Positions 40,201-46,749 of a stretch of 64,000 nt of DNA are shown here, in pieces. This stretch comes from Pseudoalteromonas luteoviolacea (GTDB lineage: Bacteria > Pseudomonadota > Gammaproteobacteria > Enterobacterales > Alteromonadaceae). The position numbers were made by a program, and so were the translations under genes. Under the pieces are notes generated by a model, which was not told the DNA's origin, made no database searches, and worked only from the letters and a program-made list of their open reading frames with translations. Within the stretch, counting starts at the first letter, position 1; each line of letters starts with the position of its first letter. The stretch is taken from positions 1 to 64,000 of the forward strand of contig NZ_JAKFZS010000006.1 of the NCBI RefSeq assembly GCF_021654285.1. The letters run 5' to 3'.

Positions 40201-41501
40201 TATCACATGCTTTGGTTAAAGCTGTGGTGGTTGATGCCTGGGGAGAAGGTGAGAGTAAGCAGCTAGTTGCTTGGGTTAGGTTAGATGATATGGCCGGTGA
40301 GCCGCCACAACTATATGATTTTAAATCACATTTACGCGCGTTGTTACCTGATTGGATGATCCCAACGCGCTTTGTCTTTGTGGATACTTTACCACTGACG
40401 CCCAGTGGCAAAATTGACCGACGCGCATTAACCGTACCCGACGCGCAGCTGTGCGAGACAAGCCCATCGTACAGTGCGCCGCGCAACAGTTTGGAAGCGG
40501 ATTTATGTGAGACATTTGCTGAGTTACTTGGTACATCACGGGTTGGCATTCACGATAACTTTTTTGACCTAGGCGGCCACTCAATCTTATCAATGCGACT
40601 GCTATCTATACTACGAACAAGGCTTGGTATTGAAGTGCCGCTCAGTGTGCTATTTCAACACCCGACCCCAAGTACCTTGGCGCTGGCAATCCAAGAGAAT
40701 AAGCATTGGCAAGAGAGCCTGCTGGTGCCGCTGCAAAGTGGTGGCTCAGAGGCGCCACTGTTTTGTATTCATCCGGTGGGCGGCAGTGCATTTTGCTACC
40801 AAGCTTTGGCTGAATCACTTGGGACATCACGCAGTATTTATGGTGTACAGGCTTTAGGCTTGGAGGGCGAAGCTGAACCGCTCGATGATATCAAAATGAT
40901 GGCTGCACAGTATGTGAAGGAGATTATTACACGTTACCCAGCAGGTCCTTATCACTTGTATGGTTGGTCGATGGGCGGCGTTATTGCATTTGAAATGGCG
41001 CACCAGCTATTTGCTGATGGGCGCGAAGTCGGCATGATTGCGATAGCGGATTCAACTCTGCCAAGTGTGAGTACAAACCATCAAGCCTCTAAAGATGATG
41101 AGGTCTTATTGCACCTGCTGGCTGAAACTGGTGAGCTCAGCGAGGCTGTATTTTCCGAGCTTCAAGATATTGAACCTGAGCGCCGCTGCGCTGTGTTGCG
41201 AGCACGTCTTGCACAGGCCACAAATTCACTCGGTCCTGATGAAATAGCGCAATTGCTGCCTATCTATCGTGCCAACCTCAGTGCGCTATCAGCGTATCAA
41301 GCAAATGCCTTGAATAAGGAAATCCTTTACTTCAGCGCTGCAGAGCGTCTTGCAGGGCAGGGCGACAGCTTGCGATCAGGTTGGCAAGAGGTTTCATTAA
41401 AAGTAGTGCCTTTTGAGGTAGTGGGTAATCACTTCACAATGCATGATACTGCGGGCACTGAACAAATCTCAGAGCATATCACTGCGTATCTAACTAACTA
41501 A
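37242..41501 (+). CDS. Terminal NRPS module: TubC docking-C-A(Thr)-PCP-TE
   Basis: 1419 residues. The N-terminal ~55 residues form a TubC-type docking domain. The condensation domain has HHIVFDG (218-224). The adenylation pocket reads D-F-W-N-I-G-M-V-H, the threonine code, identical to the 17414 module. The PCP has GGHSIL (Ser1114). A type I thioesterase (~1165-1419) follows, with GWSMGG (Ser1243), an Asp in IADSTLPS and the catalytic His in GNHFTMHD (His1397). The thioesterase should release the finished chain as an acid or as a macrolactone on an internal hydroxyl (the first Thr or the KR-derived alcohol). Unlike the other NRPS proteins there is no basic tail, consistent with being last in the line. 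Hydrolysis versus cyclization cannot be decided from sequence. Confidence 0.93.
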   Translation: MSAAETVRSLLADLKEIGCRIWVEDGKLKVRTSTAGISPALKAQLKANKGDILTYLMRPPSAAISQPEPDHAGGYLQLPALQRCDRTSIFELSYGQQAFWFLYQNAPKSPAYNVAMPWRILSKLDTEVLQSALQALSDRHPSLRTTFFEQDGQAMQKVHAHQGVELTLQVADKDSEEGVFKKVREAYLRPFDLEEGPLFRAHLITQAEDKHVLLMTIHHIVFDGWSLWNLMSEFLSLYESIKGHRPSDLSPLPWCYQDYVSWQNALFSSNAGERLWSYWQKQLSDPPAPLDLPADRARSAQQLNIGASVNFTLSKALTEQLKTYVNGTGSTLYVVLLACFQVLLHRYTGQQDIWVGSAAAGRSLDEFKDICGCFFNFIVLRGKLEPQQSFASFLTHMQHTTLEALAHQDYPSLLLIERLALQRESDRFPLFQVEFNLQQPQQGHVLSPAYSATSSSKSQTIHSAGLTLEPFKMPQQEGQFDLSLDVLDVAGQSLSGMFRYNVALFDEDRIQRMLGHFEVILQAVVHEPHTSIAQLPLLTESEQQMWVKKPSVSSEHVPRTTCAHTLFEQHAASNPDATAVIFETQQLSYGELNVRANRLAHHLRRKGVGPDVLVGLFVERSIDIVVGILAILKAGGAYVPLDPEYPADRLSFMVEDADLQVLLCHEATQARLPKCEVQTLDMSSAAIAKECTENPEPLCGSNNLAYIIYTSGSTGKPKGVCVEHRNIVRLFDSTQSTYQFGRDDVWTLFHSHAFDFSVWEIWGALIYGGSLVIVPYTATRTPALFYQLLKEKRVSVLNQTPSAFYQLIEYEQTLSAPQRASLALRWVIFGGEALAPARLKPWYTHRGERGPTLVNMYGITETTVHVTLHVLQPQDAENTSSNIGMPISDLHVYILDQWGQPVPVGIPGELYVGGAGVTRGYLNRPELNAQRFIADPLNSESETPCYRTGDLCRQLSDGTLEYLGRVDTQVKVRGFRIECGEVESALLSHALVKAVVVDAWGEGESKQLVAWVRLDDMAGEPPQLYDFKSHLRALLPDWMIPTRFVFVDTLPLTPSGKIDRRALTVPDAQLCETSPSYSAPRNSLEADLCETFAELLGTSRVGIHDNFFDLGGHSILSMRLLSILRTRLGIEVPLSVLFQHPTPSTLALAIQENKHWQESLLVPLQSGGSEAPLFCIHPVGGSAFCYQALAESLGTSRSIYGVQALGLEGEAEPLDDIKMMAAQYVKEIITRYPAGPYHLYGWSMGGVIAFEMAHQLFADGREVGMIAIADSTLPSVSTNHQASKDDEVLLHLLAETGELSEAVFSELQDIEPERRCAVLRARLAQATNSLGPDEIAQLLPIYRANLSALSAYQANALNKEILYFSAAERLAGQGDSLRSGWQEVSLKVVPFEVVGNHFTMHDTAGTEQISEHITAYLTN

Positions 41502-41524
41502 ACAAAGCCATGATTGGCACCTAT

Positions 41525-41542
41525 GGCCCCGCAATCGGGGCC
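41525..41542 (+). other. Perfect GC hairpin between terminal NRPS and type II thioesterase genes
   Basis: GGCCCCG-CAAT-CGGGGCC, a perfect 7-bp stem with a 4-base loop, 23 bp after the NRPS stop. No T-run follows, so it looks more like an mRNA-stabilising or attenuating structure than a full intrinsic terminator. A weaker pair (GAACTTAG / CTAAGTTC) flanks the region downstream. Confidence 0.6.
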
Positions 41543-41684
41543 GAACTTAGTTTAAAAGCACATTGAGGTGATGTGAGAAGAGGTGCCTAAGCTAAGTTCA
41601 TTTTTCACTGTTTGCTAGCTCACCATTGGGTGAAGTTGGCAATTTATGAATGTTTAAAAAATTAATGCATACAAGGAGCGCAAC

Positions 41685-42452
41685 ATGAGCCACGAAGCAT
41701 CATTATGGGTTGGTGGAACAGAGAACCCGCAAGCAAAAATGAGGTTATTCTGCTTTCCTGCCGCAGGTGGCGGCACATTGGCCTTTCGAGGTTGGGCGCA
41801 GCAATTGCCTTCGGATATTGAGGTACGCCCGATAAGGTTACCGGGCAGAGAAATGCGAATTGGTGAAGCATGTTTTGATGATGCCTATCAAGCTGCCGAC
41901 GCGTTGGCTGATGGCCTGAGTGACTATTTGGATAAACCATTTGCTTTTTTTGGCCACAGTATGGGGTCGTTATTGGCATTTGAATTGACGCGGAGTTTAC
42001 GCCGACGTGGTGGACCAATGCCACAAATACTGATGGTGTCTGGGCGCCGCGCCCCGAGTTTGCCGCTATCTCGGTCTCTTTATCATACCTTGCCAGATAC
42101 GCAATTTGTTGATGTGTTACGCACCCATTATGCAGGTGGCACCTCTGAAACCGTGTTGCAAGAAGCTCAATTGATGGCGCTGTTTATGCCAGTCATTCGT
42201 GCCGATTTTGCCATCACAGATGTTTATAGCTATGCATCCGAAGCGCCTCTTGATTGCCCTATTCATGCTTTTGGTGGTGAGGATGAGCCCGAGTTTGGTG
42301 TGGCTGAGCTTGACGCTTGGCGCAATGAAACGAGTGGCTATTTTAATCGAACATTATTTGCAGGCGATCACTTTTATCTGAATGAGGCTAGTCGCGCTGC
42401 GCTACTTAGTTACATTGCTGAAGTGCTTCAAGCACAGCTTAGAGCGCAGTGA
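41685..42452 (+). CDS. Type II (editing) thioesterase
   Basis: 255 residues with AAGGAG six bases before the ATG. It matches stand-alone thioesterases of NRPS/PKS clusters (GrsT/YbtT family): LFCFPAAGGG near the N-terminus, RPIRLPGREMR, the nucleophile elbow GHSMGSLLAFE (about residues 88-98) and a C-terminal catalytic His in AGDHFYL. The expected role is to clear stalled or mis-primed acyl and aminoacyl groups from carrier proteins in the cytoplasm. It is separated from the last NRPS by 183 bp containing a strong hairpin, the widest gap inside the operon's second half, so its expression level may differ from the megasynthases. Family assignment is firm; the specific substrates are not visible. 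Confidence 0.92.
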   Translation: MSHEASLWVGGTENPQAKMRLFCFPAAGGGTLAFRGWAQQLPSDIEVRPIRLPGREMRIGEACFDDAYQAADALADGLSDYLDKPFAFFGHSMGSLLAFELTRSLRRRGGPMPQILMVSGRRAPSLPLSRSLYHTLPDTQFVDVLRTHYAGGTSETVLQEAQLMALFMPVIRADFAITDVYSYASEAPLDCPIHAFGGEDEPEFGVAELDAWRNETSGYFNRTLFAGDHFYLNEASRAALLSYIAEVLQAQLRAQ

Positions 42453-42485
42453 TGAGGTTTTTAGGAAAATTTTTGGGCAAATTTT

Positions 42486-42512
42486 ACGGGTCGCGTCGTT
42501 GCAGGTGTTTTC
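42486..42512 (+). promoter_or_regulatory. Weak third match to the ECF-type promoter pattern, before the pchB-like gene
   Basis: TTTTACGGGT followed by 15 bases and GTTTTC. The upstream half equals the two strong sites at 3750 and 46665, but the downstream half matches only in its first bases (GT rather than GTC(C/T)AC). It could be a weak internal promoter for the pchB-like gene or chance. Confidence 0.25.
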
Positions 42513-42559
42513 ATTAATGAAACTGGTGAATTTGGTCAAAAGAGGCAAGCAAAAAATGG

Positions 42560-42579
42560 GCATACGGATCTGCGTATGC
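42560..42579 (+). other. Perfect hairpin upstream of the pchB-like gene
   Basis: GCATACG-GATCTG-CGTATGC, a perfect 7-bp stem, 47 bp before the GTG start. It has no T-run. It may shape the leader of the lyase message. Confidence 0.5.
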
Positions 42580-42625
42580 ATGGGGCACCGAGAAACAACA
42601 ATGATTAGAAAAGAAGGATAATTTT

Positions 42626-42952
42626 GTGAAATCTATGAAGCGTCCATCAGACTGTGAAAACCTGACGGACATCCGTCACGGCATTGATTCCATTGATCAA
42701 GAGATCATCAAACTGTTGGGAGAACGCATGGAATATGTGTTGTCCGCTGCGCGTTTTAAACCAAACCAAGCCAGTATTCCTGCACCAGAGCGGGTTGCCG
42801 CCATGTTGTTGGAAAGGCGTCAATGGGCTGAGCAACACCAGTTGCCAGCTGATTATATTGAGTCGTTGTACCACGGAATTATTCAGTGGTTTATCAGCCA
42901 GCAAACTCAGCATTGGCGAGCTAAGCATGGGTTACCTGTTGATGAGGATTAA
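42626..42952 (+). CDS. pchB: Isochorismate-pyruvate lyase, PchB-like (AroQ chorismate mutase fold)
   Basis: 108 residues with a GTG start behind AAGGA. The sequence aligns by eye with Pseudomonas PchB along its length: DCENLTDIRHGIDSIDQEII, LGERMEYVLSAARFK, IPAPERVAAMLLERRQWAE and IIQWFISQQTQHWR. Arg and Lys residues typical of the AroQ active site are present. PchB splits isochorismate into salicylate and pyruvate, normally beside an isochorismate synthase (PchA) that cannot do this step. Here the partner enzyme at 5207 is of the MbtI type, which already does both steps, so the two seem partly redundant. It is the last gene before an intrinsic terminator at 42983 and closes the biosynthetic operon. 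Confidence 0.9.
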   Translation: MKSMKRPSDCENLTDIRHGIDSIDQEIIKLLGERMEYVLSAARFKPNQASIPAPERVAAMLLERRQWAEQHQLPADYIESLYHGIIQWFISQQTQHWRAKHGLPVDED

Positions 42953-42982
42953 CCGCTCAATTTTTTGCATATGCCAGTGATA

Positions 42983-43023
42983 GCAGTACTGAGCTTAATG
43001 TGTAGCTCAGTGCTGTATTTTTC
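42983..43023 (+). terminator. Intrinsic terminator closing the biosynthetic operon
   Basis: Stem AGCAGTACTGAGCT paired with AGCTCAGTGCTGT (one wobble), 8-base loop, followed by ATTTTT. It begins about 30 bp after the pchB-like stop. Only about 32 bp separate its T-run from the next start codon. Confidence 0.85.
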
Positions 43024-43055
43024 TGGTTCCTACTTGTACAAGGAAATTTAAGAAA

Positions 43056-44645
43056 ATGAAAATGTATCTTTCGATTAGACACATGATTTATCAAATACGA
43101 AAAAACATCTGCCAAGTCGGATTATTAGTGTCTGTTCTATTTTGCTCAATGCACAGTGTGGCGCAAGTAAAGCAAGACTTTGATTTTGATGTCGACAATG
43201 CGGCATTGGATGTTGTTGGTTTTGGTAGTCTGCCAGCTCTGCGCGAGCACGTATCGGCAAATTATGGTGATGCATCACTGGTATTTCGTTATGCAATTTT
43301 GCTAACAAACGCGTGGTACGATGCCACCGCTGCTTATCACCCAACTGCGGTTGGTGTCTATTCGCACTTAGGCCGCAGACCGCAAAGTGAGGCAACAAAC
43401 AGAAATATCAATATTGCCGTGTTTTATGCGTCATATCATGTACTCAATAGCTACATGCCAACGTACAAGCCAACTTGGCGTAAGCTATTGCTTGATGTTG
43501 GCCTTGACCCAGACAACAACAGTACAGATATCACCACACCGATTGGTTTAGGTAATGTGGCTGGTAAAGCGGTTGTCGCAGGCCGCCTTAACGATGGTAT
43601 GAATCAATATGGTGATGTCGGCAGAACATTTAACCCAACGCCTTATGCGGATTATACAAACTACAAGCCAGTCAATACGGCGTATAAATTGAAAAACCCG
43701 TCACGTTGGCAGCCAGATATGCAGCGCAAAGGGTTGGGCTTGTACAAGATCCAACAGTTTGTAACTCCACAATTTGCATTGGCAGAACCTTACTCATATG
43801 AAGATCCGCGTGATTTTGAAATGCCGCCTCCGCACAATAGTAACCACCGTAATCGCAAAGCATATCGTCAGCAAGCGAAAGAAGTACTAGAAGTATCGGC
43901 AAACTTAACTGATGAGCTTAAGCTTAAAGCTGAGTTATTCGACGATAAATTCAGTTCATTATCTTACTCTGTTGCATCAAATACGACCGCGAGAAACTTA
44001 CCGCTTCTCGACTTCATGCAATTTGAATTTGTGGTCAATATGGCAACATTTGATGCGGGTATTTTTGTTTGGCAAGAGAAATACAGATATGACGCTGTAA
44101 GACCTTTCAGTGCAATTCAAAAGCTATTTAAAGATAATGTTGTAGAGGCATGGGGCGGTCCAGGTAAGGGCACGGTTACCATGAAAGGCAGAGACTGGAA
44201 GAGCTACCTTGAAGAGGCCGACCATCCAGAATATCCGTCTGCATCGACTTGCTTTTGTTATGCGCATGCACAAGCAGCAAGGCTGTATTTTGGCGATGAT
44301 AACATGACGTTTAACTTGACTTACCCTACAGGTAAATCACGTATTGAGCCGGGTGTGACACCAGCGAAAGACACACTAATCACCTACAATACATGGTCTA
44401 AATTTGCAGAAGAATGCGGGCAAAGCCGTGTATGGGGTGGCGTACACTTCCAAGCAGCTGTTGATGAAAGTGCTGAGTTTTGTCCTATGTTTGGAAACCT
44501 AGCACACGACTATATGACAAAGTTAGTAAACGGTACTGCTGAGCTGAGAGCGCCGAGTAAAGGTCGAGACCTAGACACCTTGCCAGAGCGCTTTAAGTTT
44601 ACAAAGCCGTCAGATAAAGATGATGATGACGAAGATGAAAGCTAA
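43056..44645 (+). CDS. Exported vanadium-dependent haloperoxidase-like / PAP2-superfamily protein
   Basis: 529 residues with an N-terminal signal (VGLLVSVLFCSMHSVAQ). Two of the three vanadate/phosphate-binding motifs are clear: KYRYDAVRP (Lys-x6-Arg-Pro, about residues 345-353) and SRVWGGVHFQAAVD near 467-480 (SRxxxGxHxxxxxD). The middle motif, usually PSGH, reads HPEYPSASTCFCYAHAQ, so the His after PSG is not in its normal place. An acidic tail (DKDDDDEDES) ends the protein. Family members oxidise halides with peroxide or act as phosphatases; lineages with altered PSGH also exist. It lies between the biosynthetic operon's terminator and the regulatory genes. It may modify the product outside the cytoplasm or be a passenger. 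Halogenation is not established by sequence. Confidence 0.75.
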   Translation: MKMYLSIRHMIYQIRKNICQVGLLVSVLFCSMHSVAQVKQDFDFDVDNAALDVVGFGSLPALREHVSANYGDASLVFRYAILLTNAWYDATAAYHPTAVGVYSHLGRRPQSEATNRNINIAVFYASYHVLNSYMPTYKPTWRKLLLDVGLDPDNNSTDITTPIGLGNVAGKAVVAGRLNDGMNQYGDVGRTFNPTPYADYTNYKPVNTAYKLKNPSRWQPDMQRKGLGLYKIQQFVTPQFALAEPYSYEDPRDFEMPPPHNSNHRNRKAYRQQAKEVLEVSANLTDELKLKAELFDDKFSSLSYSVASNTTARNLPLLDFMQFEFVVNMATFDAGIFVWQEKYRYDAVRPFSAIQKLFKDNVVEAWGGPGKGTVTMKGRDWKSYLEEADHPEYPSASTCFCYAHAQAARLYFGDDNMTFNLTYPTGKSRIEPGVTPAKDTLITYNTWSKFAEECGQSRVWGGVHFQAAVDESAEFCPMFGNLAHDYMTKLVNGTAELRAPSKGRDLDTLPERFKFTKPSDKDDDDEDES

Positions 44646-44959
44646 TTTAATCGCTGGTGGTTAAACTCCACGGCGATTAATGATAGAAAATCAATGAGCG
44701 CTGATCTAACGTTGTGAGCACCTCACATGTTTGATTGGCGCTTATTTAATTGTGTTTACTACTTTTAATTCGTAACTTATGTGGTTTGTAAGTGGTTGCA
44801 AACTAAAGGGGGTGATTTTAGTTCCTGATATTGGTCTGGTTTTTATTGAGAATGATTTTTATTCGTGATAGTGTCATGGGTACTGAATAACATAGTTTGT
44901 TCAGTTGTCGTTTTCAGTCAGTAGTATTTTGTTCAACAACCTTTTATCAAGAACTTATA
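44646..44959. other. Regulatory gap before the ECF sigma gene
   Basis: About 314 bp. It contains an 8-bp hairpin (TTAATCGC at 44647 paired with GCGATTAA at 44673, with inner GTGG/CCAC pairing) that may end the preceding message, then AT-rich sequence and a Fur-box-like site at 44848. No other gene is seen. A TTG-initiated extension of the sigma frame to 44897 is possible but unlikely. Confidence 0.6.
44848..44866 (+). promoter_or_regulatory. Fur-box-like operator upstream of the ECF sigma gene
   Basis: GAGAATGATTTTTATTCGT matches 12 of 19 positions of the consensus GATAATGATAATCATTATC. The left half (GAnAATGAT) is almost perfect. It lies 93 bp before the sigma start, consistent with iron repression of the signalling cassette. 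Confidence 0.55.
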
Positions 44960-45490
44960 ATGTATTTGTCTGTAAAGAGTAAAAAATCCTTGAAGTCCCA
45001 TGTTGAGTCGCTCACAGGGTCAATCGAACGATATCGACTGGAAGTTAATCGCTTCCTGACCAGACGTGTGGGCTGTGCCGATACGGCTGCTGACATTTTC
45101 CAATCCGTCGCAGAAAACCTGCTAAAGCGTGATCCAAATCCTCCCATTGAAGATGTTCGAGCGTTTTTATATCGAGCCGCTAAAAATGCAGCGTTTAACC
45201 TGCAGCGCTCTGAGCGCACGAGAGCTGAATTAAATGTTTTGATCGCACCAATGATGGATGAGCGGGATGAGCGCACCCCAGAGAGCATCGCAGAATCTGG
45301 GGAGAATGTTATAAAAGTTAATCAAGCTATTCAGGACTTACCGATACTAACGCGTCAAATCTTTACCATGTATAGACTTCATGGGATCAGCCAAAAAGAC
45401 ATCGCCCAGCAGCTAGGAGTCAGCCTTTCCACTGTGGAGAAACACGTAAAAAAAGCACTTTCTCATTGTTTCACATGCCTTTATGACTAA
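44960..45490 (+). CDS. ECF RNA polymerase sigma factor, FecI-like
   Basis: 176 residues from ATG 44960; the alternative TTG at 44897 adds 21 residues with no family match. Region 2 runs from about residue 25 to 95 (FLTRRVGCADTAADIFQSVA, RAFLYRAAKNAAFNLQRSER). Region 4 (about 120-168) contains the helix-turn-helix ISQKDIAQQLGVSLSTVEKHV. This is the FecI/PvdS/FpvI-type pattern for iron-uptake sigma factors. It is followed by a FecR-like gene and a TonB receptor with a signalling domain, the classic cell-surface signalling order. Its likely targets are the two matching ACGGGT-15-GTCYAC sites at 3750 and 46665. A Fur-box-like site precedes it. Membership of the ECF family is secure; the target assignment is inferred. 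Confidence 0.9.
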   Translation: MYLSVKSKKSLKSHVESLTGSIERYRLEVNRFLTRRVGCADTAADIFQSVAENLLKRDPNPPIEDVRAFLYRAAKNAAFNLQRSERTRAELNVLIAPMMDERDERTPESIAESGENVIKVNQAIQDLPILTRQIFTMYRLHGISQKDIAQQLGVSLSTVEKHVKKALSHCFTCLYD

Positions 45491-45588
45491 ATATTACGGT
45501 TTTTTACGCGTGACGTGTATTCTATAATAGGAAGACATTGAAGCCTTTGGGCTTCATAGGACACGATACGTTAATTGAGGAACAAGCT

Positions 45589-46632
45589 GTGAATAACCAA
45601 CAGCCTGACAAGCGCCTATTAAGAGAAGCGTTTGACTTAGTGGTCGCAGTTTACGATGACCCAAAAAGTAGATCACAGTTGGATGCTTGGCGAAAGCAGT
45701 CACCCATGCATGAACAAGCAGCAGCAAAGGCGGAGGCTGATTGGGCGATCTTGGGTCTGGTAGAGCATGTGTCTTTATCTCTTTTTGATAAAATTAAGCT
45801 CGCCATTCAATTGAGATTGGAGCGTTTTGCAGAAGCACCTCTTAAACTTATTCCTCCTCTAGGTATCGCTATGGCTTTATCGACGCTCTTGTATGTCAGT
45901 GTCGATGAGCAAGCCCCTACTCCCATTCAGCCTTCAGTCGTTAAGGTGGTTACTCCGACTAGTAAGCCCAAAGTGTCGACTAAACACTATCAAACTGCAT
46001 GGGGACAACAGCAAACTGTTGAGCTAGAAGATGGCACTGAGGTTTGGTTAGATTGGAGTACTGATCTTAAAGTCTCAATGACGGACTCAAGTCGACATGT
46101 CTCTTTGCTCAGTGGTAAAGCGCTGTTTAGTGTGCAGCCCGATCCGAACCGGCCTTTTACGGTGACCAGTGACAGTGCAGTTGCAACGGTACTCGGTACG
46201 CAGTTTGTGGTGAGCAAACTGGACCATCAAGCGGTAGAAATTGAAGTATTAAGTGGTGCGGTTGGTGTGAGTGACACAAATCACAATGTGACCAAACAAC
46301 TAGGTGAGTCTGATGTTGTAAGGGTCACAGATGGCAAGCTCAGTGAGGTCAAAACCAGACCTTTGGCCGAGATAGGCGCATGGCGAGACGGCATCATTGT
46401 GTTTGAGCAGAGGCCGTTGATTGAAGCACTTGAAGTCCTGCAACCTTATACTTCTTATCTATTGGACACCCGCTATATTTATGATGGGGAACGCCCAGTT
46501 TCAGGTACATTCATTCTGAATAAAGGGGATGATGCCCTGCGAGCTATTATGCAAAGTTACCGCTTAAGTGGTGATGTAGAAGGTCGCAATACATTGGTAC
46601 TGCGTTCTGAAACGCCTCAAAGACCTCTCTAG
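45589..46632 (+). CDS. FecR-type anti-sigma/sigma regulator
   Basis: 347 residues. GTG 45589 is chosen because GAGGA lies about eight bases before it; an upstream in-frame TTG at 45538 lacks a site. The N-terminal cytoplasmic part (LLREAFDLVVAVYDDPKSRS, with conserved Trp in DAWRK and ADWAILG) should bind the sigma factor. A single membrane span follows (IPPLGIAMALSTLLYVSV, about 85-102). The periplasmic FecR domain contains WGQQQTVELEDGTEVWLDW, VSLLSGKALFSV, DSAVATVLGTQFVV and EIEVLSGAVGV. The C-terminal part resembles the receptor-contacting region. It should relay ligand binding by the TonB receptor encoded next to the ECF sigma factor encoded just before. Confidence 0.9.
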   Translation: MNNQQPDKRLLREAFDLVVAVYDDPKSRSQLDAWRKQSPMHEQAAAKAEADWAILGLVEHVSLSLFDKIKLAIQLRLERFAEAPLKLIPPLGIAMALSTLLYVSVDEQAPTPIQPSVVKVVTPTSKPKVSTKHYQTAWGQQQTVELEDGTEVWLDWSTDLKVSMTDSSRHVSLLSGKALFSVQPDPNRPFTVTSDSAVATVLGTQFVVSKLDHQAVEIEVLSGAVGVSDTNHNVTKQLGESDVVRVTDGKLSEVKTRPLAEIGAWRDGIIVFEQRPLIEALEVLQPYTSYLLDTRYIYDGERPVSGTFILNKGDDALRAIMQSYRLSGDVEGRNTLVLRSETPQRPL

Positions 46633-46664
46633 AAAGTTTATTTTATTTTTTTGATTAATTTTTT

Positions 46665-46691
46665 ACGGGTACAGCCAGCTTAATTGTCTAC
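46665..46691 (+). promoter_or_regulatory. ECF-sigma-type promoter candidate for the TonB receptor
   Basis: ACGGGT (46665-46670), 15 bases, GTCTAC (46686-46691): the same pattern and spacing as at 3750-3776 before the biosynthetic operon. A 7-bp hairpin (CCGGTGA at 46703 paired with TCACCGG at 46715) lies in the leader between this site and the start codon. Confidence 0.65.
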
Positions 46692-46749
46692 CTAGCTAAG
46701 AACCGGTGAGTTTGTCACCGGAGTCTAACACTGAATGGAGACATCAAGC

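Noticed and set aside
41525..41542. Perfect GC hairpin as an operon-ending terminator
   Set aside because: It lacks a T-run, and the co-directional type II thioesterase and pchB-like genes that follow belong to the same pathway.
3834..42952. The cluster as a plain yersiniabactin or pyochelin locus
   Set aside because: There is no YbtU/PchG-type reductase, no DhbE-type salicyl ligase and no second methyltransferase, while two Thr modules, an oxidase and an ER are present.
44897..44959. TTG start extending the ECF sigma factor by 21 residues
   Set aside because: The extension (MFSCRFQSVV...) does not resemble sigma N-termini; ATG 44960 gives a normal-length protein.
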